Of a DNA stretch of 56,086 nucleotides, positions 51,156 to 56,086 are shown piece by piece; the stretch's first letter is position 1; every line of letters begins with the position of its first letter. The notes beneath the pieces were generated by a model that was not told the DNA's origin, did no database searches, and worked only from the letters and a program-made list of their open reading frames with translations. Origin of the DNA: Oscillospiraceae bacterium (GTDB lineage Bacteria > Bacillota > Clostridia > Oscillospirales > Ruminococcaceae); assembly GCA_016296505.1 (NCBI GenBank), contig JAEDJD010000013.1:1-56086 (forward strand). The letters run 5' to 3'. Both the position numbers and the translations under genes were made by a program.

Positions 51156-52160
51156 TCAGACCGTAAAGAAACGCTGATTTGCCTCGAATGCACAATGCGG
51201 CTTCAATTCCTGATAGCCTGTAACATCTGCCGGAAGCGAGAGATTCGGCGCGTCAATCATTGCGGTCATCGGCTCCGGACAAAAATATCCGTTAAAGCCC
51301 TTGTCATTCCAAATGATCCAGAACTTATATTCCGGACTGACCTCGTAACAGATTTTTCTGCCGGAAGGCTCATCCTCAACAATTGCGCCATAAAAATCCT
51401 GATCGTCCAGCTTGCCGGTTTCTGCCTGATACATATCGTTATCGAGATTTTGAAGCACCGGACATTTCGTACCGTTCTTATATTCCAGATCGGAGAGCTT
51501 CAGATCGAGCAGACGCTCTGTAGGCAGGCAGCGCTCGTTCAGTTCGCAGCGTTTACCGATCGGCACCATCAGGCGCATATCCTCAGGCTTGGCGCCGTCA
51601 AGGAACGGAGCCTGAATGGTCGTATGCGTTGCAAAGGAGATCGGGAGCGCCTTTTCTGAAAGGTTCATCATAGCGATTTTATGCTCCAGACCGTACTCGC
51701 TGAGCGTAAAGGTCAACTCGATACGAAAGCGCAGCGGAAGATACTGGAAAAACGGATCCTTCTCGTCATAATCATAGGCGGTTTTCACAACAGCGCAATT
51801 TTCGTCCGCATGATGCGCGATAACGGTATGGACGCGCTTGTGTAAAAAACCATGGATGTGGTTATGATAGGGACTGGCTTCGTTGACCGGAAGCTGATAC
51901 ACAGCGTCCGAGGTTTTCAGAACGCCGTCAGCAAAGCGATTTGGCAGATAGAGCGTCGGAAGTCCCCAAACCTCCGCGGACTGCATCAAAGATTCAGGGG
52001 TGTTTTCCGGCGAATAGCGGAAAACGTCAATATTATGCTTGACGTCCCGAAGGCGGATGACATTTGAGCCGATCTCATACGCAATATAAGCCTCATATCC
52101 ACCAGCAGAAAGCATGATGCAGGGCGTGCCGTTGAGGGTTGTTTGCTGTGTCATGTTCAT
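51156..52160 (-). CDS. Aldose 1-epimerase (galactose mutarotase) family protein
   Basis: A 334-residue protein of the mutarotase fold. Motifs: NRFADG near residue 74, HNHIHGFLHKRVH near 98 (active-site His region), FATHTTIQAPFLDG near 176 (second His) and the C-terminal EPMTAMIDAPNLSLP near 296 with the catalytic Glu region. It probably interconverts sugar anomers, fitting the alpha-galactosidase elsewhere in the window. ATG 52160 is about 13 bases after AGGAGG, somewhat long; the next ATG two codons on gives no better spacing. The 63-residue lipoprotein gene follows 15 bp downstream. Confidence 0.88.
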   Translation of the reverse strand: MNMTQQTTLNGTPCIMLSAGGYEAYIAYEIGSNVIRLRDVKHNIDVFRYSPENTPESLMQSAEVWGLPTLYLPNRFADGVLKTSDAVYQLPVNEASPYHNHIHGFLHKRVHTVIAHHADENCAVVKTAYDYDEKDPFFQYLPLRFRIELTFTLSEYGLEHKIAMMNLSEKALPISFATHTTIQAPFLDGAKPEDMRLMVPIGKRCELNERCLPTERLLDLKLSDLEYKNGTKCPVLQNLDNDMYQAETGKLDDQDFYGAIVEDEPSGRKICYEVSPEYKFWIIWNDKGFNGYFCPEPMTAMIDAPNLSLPADVTGYQELKPHCAFEANQRFFTV

Positions 52161-52223
52161 GATGCAGATTTATCCTCCTTACTTAGTTCTGTATATTTAT
52201 AATGGTATTTCATGATTCACTTT

Positions 52224-52252
52224 AGTATAGCATATTTTCATCAAAAACGCAA
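52224..52252 (-). promoter_or_regulatory. Promoter of the aldose epimerase gene
   Basis: Minus strand TTGCGT (52252-52247), 17-bp spacer, TATACT (52229-52224). Confidence 0.65.
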
Positions 52253-52337
52253 GTCAAACGGAACTTTTTGTCAATCTGTACGAATCTTTTCGCAAAATTT
52301 GGGCATATCGTGAAATGCGGTGTGTCGAATGCCAGCG

Positions 52338-52380
52338 AAAAAAACACCCTGCAAACGGTATAGACCGAATGCAGGGCGTG
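52338..52380 (-). terminator. Terminator after the DUF378 gene
   Basis: Stem CACGCCCTGCA...TGCAGGGTG with an inner CGGT/ACCG pairing, followed on the minus strand by eight T. Confidence 0.92.
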
Positions 52381-52401
52381 GAGAGAGGGGGAGGTGGAGG
52401 A

Positions 52402-52614
52402 TTATGCCTCGACGCGTGCCAGAGAACGATCGCGGAACAGGAATGAAATACACCAGACGGCTGAAAGCGCCACCAGAATGTAGATCAGTCTGCTCACGAT
52501 CGACGCGGCACCGCCGAACATCCAAGCGACGAGATCGAGTTCAAAGATCCCGACGAGACCCCAGTTGATACCGCCAATGACCAGCAGTATCAAAGCAAGC
52601 TTATCCCACATCAT
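52402..52614 (-). CDS. DUF378-family small membrane protein
   Basis: A 70-residue protein with two membrane helices: about 4-24 (LALILLVIGGINWGLVGIF) and about 35-58 (IVSRLIYILVALSAVWCISF). GGINWGLVG is the signature of the DUF378/YuzA family, of unknown function. GAGG lies six bases before ATG 52614; the next codon is also ATG and could be used. A long upstream frame to 52719 is rejected. An 11-bp hairpin (52635-52666) is found in the leader. Confidence 0.86.
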   Translation of the reverse strand: MMWDKLALILLVIGGINWGLVGIFELDLVAWMFGGAASIVSRLIYILVALSAVWCISFLFRDRSLARVEA

Positions 52615-52866
52615 TTGTTTCCTCATTTCGTGGATTTGCAGCGCACGGAGGAGCTTGCGCTGCAAAAAGCTGCGCGAGGACTCTGCCGCGTCTGCGAGAG
52701 TAGTATATGCCGGATACAACGGAATATGCTATATTTTTCTGGAAATATCTGATACAAAAATTTGTTCATATAGATGATCCGCAGTATGTCCTGAGACGCT
52801 GGAAATCCGGCAAATGCACAAGCTTTACCGTTTACCGTTCAAAATCGACCGTTCGCCAAAAAACGG

Positions 52867-52895
52867 TTGCAATTCGGCTTAAGTTTGTGTATAAT
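52867..52895 (+). promoter_or_regulatory. Orphan SigA promoter
   Basis: TTGCAA (52867-52872), 17-bp spacer, TATAAT (52890-52895). No credible coding frame follows before the terminator at 53191. Confidence 0.68.
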
Positions 52896-52902
52896 GTAGA
52901 TG

Positions 52903-53234
52903 CTGACATCAGTTCGGAAACAGAGAACAGTCTGTGATCTGTTTCTGTCCCGTATGGAAGTATGTGAGAGACATCCGGAATCGTAGCAACAGCAGCAGTA
53001 TTTTCTTCGTATCATTGCAAAAACATTTTACTACTCGTCTGACTCCGAATACGAAACAGTAAACAGCGTATCATAACAGGAAAATTACATCACAAATATA
53101 CGATTCTCTCCGGCAAAATGAAAGACAGGGTAGATCATGTATATCATGGTCAGCCCTGTATTTCGCTTTTTATTCTGATATCCATACAGTGCGTATTGCA
53201 GGAACGGATTTCCGTCTGCGATACGCGTTTTTTT
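52903..53234 (+). ncRNA. Candidate noncoding RNA of about 330 nt
   Basis: The stretch lies between a good promoter and a strong terminator and has no credible ORF. Internal inverted repeats are GAAACAGA/TCTGTTTC near 52918-52946 and ACAGGG...CCCTGT (53125-53159) with inner pairing. It does not resemble RNase P RNA, tmRNA or SRP RNA as I know them. The existence of a stable RNA is inferred only. Confidence 0.35.
53191..53234 (+). terminator. Strong terminator before the SDR gene
   Basis: Stem GCGTATTGCAG/CTGCGATACGC with inner ACGG/CCGT pairing, followed by GTTTTTTT. Confidence 0.88.
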
Positions 53235-53235
53235 A

Positions 53236-53264
53236 TTGTAATATAATAGGCGATATGATATAAT
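53236..53264 (+). promoter_or_regulatory. SigA promoter of the SDR gene
   Basis: TTGTAA (53236-53241), 17-bp spacer, TATAAT (53259-53264), about 85 bp before the start codon. Confidence 0.75.
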
Positions 53265-53349
53265 AGTAAAATGGAGAGGATGCGCAATATAGAGCGTAAC
53301 GGTTGTAAAGGACGCTGTGCATTTGGCAGCGGGAGACAGAGGGTAAATT

Positions 53350-54228
53350 ATGGAGATTTTGGTAATAGGCGGCACTCGATATTTTGGGATTCATATGGTA
53401 AATTCACTTCTCAGCAATGGACATCATGTTACAATTGCAACAAGAGGTAAGACAGCCGATGATTTCGGAAATACGGTGGAACGAATTATATTTGATCGTT
53501 CTAACGCAGAAAGTATGAAATTGCTTGGTAATCGGCATTATGATGTTGCGATAGATAAAATTGCATATTGCTCAAATGATATCAGATACGCTCTGGAAGT
53601 TCTGGACTGCGACAAATACATATATATGTCGAGTACGGCTGTATATGACAAGAAAACGATGGATACAAAAGAATGCGATTATAACGGTGCGGAAAGAGCG
53701 TTGATTTGGTGCGACAGAAATGATTTTTCGTATCGTGAAGTGAAACAGCAGGCAGAAAATGCGCTTTGTCAAAAATATGCCAATAGAAATTGGACAGCCG
53801 TTCGCTATCCTGTTGTTCTTGGAACGGACGATTATACAGGGCGATTGTTATTTTATGTTGCGCATATCGTGAAATTCATTCCGATGTATATTGATAATCC
53901 GGATCATCAAATGAGTTTTATTCGTTCTGATGAAGCTGGTAATTTTCTTAGTTTTATCGTTGATCGAGATTTGAAAGGCGCGATCAACGGAAGCGCGTGC
54001 GGAACGATTACGCTTCGGGAAATCATTCAATATACAGAGAAAAAAACAGGGGCGAAAGCGATCATTTCATCAGATGGAGAGCCAGCGCCTTATAATGGCG
54101 AGTGTTCGCATCGAATCAGTATCGAAAAAACGCAAAATCTTGGATTTGTATTCAGTCACATCAACGATTGGATATATGAACTGATAGAATACTATATAGA
54201 AAGATTGCAACAAACAGATTGCTGTTAA
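53350..54228 (+). CDS. NAD-dependent epimerase/reductase family protein (SDR)
   Basis: A 292-residue extended short-chain dehydrogenase. It starts MEILVIGGTRYFGIHMVNSL with the NAD loop GGTRYFG, has YIYMSSTAVYD near residue 91 and YREVKQQAE (Tyr-x-x-x-Lys) near 126. It is distinct from the SDR at 29534-30556. The substrate is unknown. The gene is visibly more AT-rich than its neighbours, with codons such as ATA and AAA frequent, which could reflect transfer from a lower-G+C relative. A GAGGG sequence lies before the ATG. Confidence 0.83.
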   Translation: MEILVIGGTRYFGIHMVNSLLSNGHHVTIATRGKTADDFGNTVERIIFDRSNAESMKLLGNRHYDVAIDKIAYCSNDIRYALEVLDCDKYIYMSSTAVYDKKTMDTKECDYNGAERALIWCDRNDFSYREVKQQAENALCQKYANRNWTAVRYPVVLGTDDYTGRLLFYVAHIVKFIPMYIDNPDHQMSFIRSDEAGNFLSFIVDRDLKGAINGSACGTITLREIIQYTEKKTGAKAIISSDGEPAPYNGECSHRISIEKTQNLGFVFSHINDWIYELIEYYIERLQQTDCC

Positions 54229-54284
54229 CCTATTCTGAGTAGATATTATCAGTACCAGAGCCGTTGCATTTTGCCAATATAAAT

Positions 54285-54313
54285 AAAAAAGTCCTGTCAA
54301 TCAGACAGGACTT
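54285..54313 (-). terminator. Terminator of the tRNA-Thr gene
   Basis: Minus strand stem AAGTCCTGTC/GACAGGACTT with a five-base loop followed by a T run, directly 3' of the tRNA. Confidence 0.9.
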
Positions 54314-54315
54314 AA

Positions 54316-54388
54316 AGCTGGTGGTCGGACTCGAACCGACGACCTGCGCATTACGAATGCGCTGCTCTACCAACTGAGCCACACCAGC
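54316..54388 (-). tRNA. tRNA-Thr (anticodon CGT)
   Basis: Minus strand cloverleaf: acceptor GCTGGTG/CACCAGC, D arm GCTC/GAGC, anticodon arm GCGCA-TTCGTAA-TGCGC giving anticodon CGT, variable loop AGGTC, T arm GTCGG-TTCGAGT-CCGAC, discriminator T. CCA is not encoded. It reads ACG codons. Confidence 0.93.
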
Positions 54389-54508
54389 ACATTGCCATTT
54401 TCGATTCGCTGTGCTCATCGTGAATGCCTAATTATTATAGCATATTTCCATAAAAATGTCAAGAGATTGGATTGAAAAAATTTTTTTGTGAAAAAAGCAG
54501 AAAAAGAA

Positions 54509-54537
54509 TTGTAATTTTCAGGAAAGTGTGCTATACT
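54509..54537 (+). promoter_or_regulatory. Promoter of the SipW-like gene
   Basis: TTGTAA (54509-54514), 17-bp spacer, TATACT (54532-54537). Confidence 0.72.
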
Positions 54538-54615
54538 ATAATAGATTAGTCGTATCATATTGTTCCGTTTTTACGAAACAGCGACGGATTTATATAGAAA
54601 GGAGCGCAGTCATAC

Positions 54616-55983
54616 GTGACTGCTAGTGTAATTATGGCAAAAAATAATAAGCGAAAGAAACATTTTTCCTGCCTTAGTGTCCTTCTGATTTTTTGTATGC
54701 TGATCGTGATCGCATTGACCGTAGCCGTCAATCTTCTATTCCGCAATGGAGAAGCGCCTCGTTTTCTGGACAGTCGTTATTGCTACTATACAGAGGACGA
54801 TATGCCAACGCGCATTCCAAGCGGTTCGTTTGTCTTTGTCGAGGATACGGATAAAATCAACCAGAGAGATATCGTTCTTTATCGCAATGCACAGGAAGAA
54901 TATCGGATTGCAGTTGCAAGTCTGATTGTCGAAACCGATTCTACTGTGCCCGGTCAATCCGGAAAGACCTATTACCTGACGACCGAAAGCAATACCACTG
55001 CTGTTCAGGTAGAGGAATCTGATTTAATTGGTATTTGTCGTCGCAGAAGTAAAGAACTCGGCGTCTTGATTGGCTTTTTGACAAGTCTTGCCGGTCAAAT
55101 CGTTGGATTGGGCGTACCGCTTCTTATCATTTTGATTTGTCTGATTGCCGGATTGGTAGGCAGAAAAGAATCGGATGGCGTGCTTGACGAGGAGGACAAC
55201 GATCTTGCGTTTGTCAAGTCGATTCAGCAGAAGCAGCAGAAAATTGCCGAGCGTGATGCAGAGCGTATTGCAAAGGAACGCAGAAAAACACAGACATTTG
55301 ATGACGCAATGTATGAGGATCCCTATGCACCAGTTGCCAGACCGCAGCATCGCATGACGGATGAAGAAGCTGCACAGTTGGAAGAAGAAGAAGCTGCACG
55401 CCGTGCAGAACGGATTGCAGCAGTTCGCAATCATATGGAGCAGCGCCGACAGACTGGTACGCCGGATGGTGTGCCTCTGTATACGACGGAGATCATCACC
55501 AAGACGCATACGCTTTCGATTCCGAAATCCGGTGATAAGCCGCTGACGACAGCAGCTACACAGCAGCGTCCGCTGAAGCCCACGCCGACAGAGGAAATTC
55601 CGCGGCTGACTTCAACGGGGCATATTCAAATCCCGACTGCGGAGCAGCTTGCACAAGAACAGGAAGACCGTCTGAAGCAGGCACAGGCGCTTGCCAAAGC
55701 AGCACAGGACGAGGCTTTTGGTACGCCCTACAGACCGAAGCGCGAAAAGACCACTGAAGAATCTGCTGTATCCACGCAAAGATATACAGAACCAGAACCC
55801 GAAAAGTCCGTTCAGACTGCCCCTGCTTCTACAGCTACAGAAGCGTCCGTTGAGACAGCTGCTGTTCCGGAAAAGAAGGTTGTCAAGAAAGTTGTGAAAA
55901 AGGTTGTGAAGAAACAGCAGATTGCTTCTTCCAGCTTTGACGATCTGATGGCGTTTCTGGATAATGAGCAGAAAAAGCTGTAA
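54616..55983 (+). CDS. SipW-like pseudo-signal peptidase with long cytoplasmic tail
   Basis: A 455-residue membrane protein: membrane segment about 18-42, an extracytoplasmic domain about 50-145, second segment about 150-182, and a charged, disordered cytoplasmic tail of about 270 residues ending in repeated KKVVKK and FDDLMAFLDNEQKKL. The outer domain follows the type I signal peptidase order (DMPTRIPSGSFVFVED, IVLYR, EEYRIAVAS, YYLTTESN, ESDLIGI), but Asp62 takes the place of the catalytic Ser before Met and Tyr96 that of the His/Lys, so cleavage is unlikely. A binding or scaffold role is inferred. The start is GTG 54616, 11 bases after AAAGGAG; ATG 54634 is an alternative. Confidence 0.78.
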   Translation: MTASVIMAKNNKRKKHFSCLSVLLIFCMLIVIALTVAVNLLFRNGEAPRFLDSRYCYYTEDDMPTRIPSGSFVFVEDTDKINQRDIVLYRNAQEEYRIAVASLIVETDSTVPGQSGKTYYLTTESNTTAVQVEESDLIGICRRRSKELGVLIGFLTSLAGQIVGLGVPLLIILICLIAGLVGRKESDGVLDEEDNDLAFVKSIQQKQQKIAERDAERIAKERRKTQTFDDAMYEDPYAPVARPQHRMTDEEAAQLEEEEAARRAERIAAVRNHMEQRRQTGTPDGVPLYTTEIITKTHTLSIPKSGDKPLTTAATQQRPLKPTPTEEIPRLTSTGHIQIPTAEQLAQEQEDRLKQAQALAKAAQDEAFGTPYRPKREKTTEESAVSTQRYTEPEPEKSVQTAPASTATEASVETAAVPEKKVVKKVVKKVVKKQQIASSSFDDLMAFLDNEQKKL

Positions 55984-56007
55984 TAAGCTTTGCTCCACAA
56001 TACGAAA

Positions 56008-56033
56008 CAAAAAGCCGCGGAATACCGCGGCTT
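56008..56033 (-). terminator. Terminator at the right edge
   Basis: Stem AAGCCGCGG/CCGCGGCTT with a four-base loop. The T tract is on the minus strand, so it mainly serves a convergent gene beyond the right edge, and also follows the SipW-like gene. Confidence 0.75.
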
Positions 56034-56086
56034 CAGCTTGTAGATAAAGTCCTCTGTTCTGATTTAGAATCACACAAGAGAGGTAT

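Larger units (their letters stand above)
52615..53349. other. Long intergenic region
   Basis: This 735-bp gap contains the leader of the DUF378 gene with a perfect 11-bp stem hairpin (TTTGCAGCGCA/TGCGCTGCAAA, 52635-52666), a plus-strand promoter (52867-52895), a terminator (53191-53234) and the promoter of the SDR gene (53236-53264). Short frames in it lack ribosome-binding sites and recognisable products. See the ncRNA candidate. Confidence 0.6.

Noticed and set aside
52707..52937. 76-codon plus-strand frame upstream of the orphan promoter
   Set aside because: No ribosome-binding site, no family resemblance, and it spans the -10 and -35 boxes of a good promoter.

Overview
This window looks like chromosomal DNA of an anaerobic, low-to-moderate G+C Gram-positive Clostridia, most likely a Ruminococcus-like member of the Oscillospiraceae. 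The evidence is a dockerin protein, long threonine-rich linkers of the kind found in ruminococcal surface proteins, near-consensus SigA promoters (TTGACA-17-TATAAT) in front of many genes, a CIRCE-controlled groESL operon, lipobox lipoproteins, tRNA genes without encoded CCA, and the conserved rpmH-rnpA-yidD-yidC-jag-mnmE-mnmG-rsmG block. No phage, insertion sequence, rRNA or CRISPR array is visible.

Layout. 1-5035 (-): the N-terminal 1678 residues of a giant secreted adhesin (choice-of-anchor A domain, SpaA/Cna-B-type domains, two almost identical 118-residue repeats, Thr-rich linker), running off the left edge. 5785-18158 (+): a small lipoprotein, GH36 alpha-galactosidase, GH25 lysozyme, HD-domain protein, M24 aminopeptidase, ECF sigma factor with a membrane partner, YfhO-family membrane protein, two GNAT acetyltransferases and an MreB-family actin. 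18227-20917: an orphan solute-binding lipoprotein whose two half-domains are in swapped order, tRNA-Val, a Spo0A-like regulator without the phosphoacceptor Asp, and a TIGR04086-type membrane protein. 21021-23083: CIRCE, groES, groEL. 23138-34240 (-): VanZ-like protein, coiled-coil protein, coaD, rsmD, YgjP-like peptidase, an LRAT-domain protein paired with a zinc-ribbon membrane protein, alcohol dehydrogenase with an epimerase and AraC regulator, then WYL regulator and LCP protein. 34464-41721 (-): the ribosome/tRNA-modification block of the origin region, containing three perfect palindromic parS-like sites. 41970-48493: two-component system, GGDEF-EAL protein, NERD protein, phosphofructokinase. 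48553-52614 (-): a radical SAM/SPASM enzyme with a dockerin protein and two small lipoproteins sharing a Tyr-Gly-Pro motif, an aldose epimerase and a DUF378 protein. 52867-55983 (+): a possible noncoding transcript, an SDR protein, tRNA-Thr (-) and a SipW-like pseudo-signal peptidase with a long cytoplasmic tail.

How it fits together. Most of the window is housekeeping: protein folding, translation, cell-envelope growth and CoA synthesis. The accessory interest lies in (a) the radical SAM plus Tyr-Gly-Pro cluster at 48.5-51.1 kb, which looks like a peptide- or lipoprotein-modifying system; (b) the circularly permuted binding protein; (c) two regulator- or enzyme-like proteins that have lost their catalytic or phosphorylation residues (the Spo0A-like and SipW-like proteins); and (d) parS-like sites, one of them built into a transcription terminator, beside an rpmH that is no longer followed by dnaA. 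All calls come from reading the sequence and remembered family features; no database search was possible.
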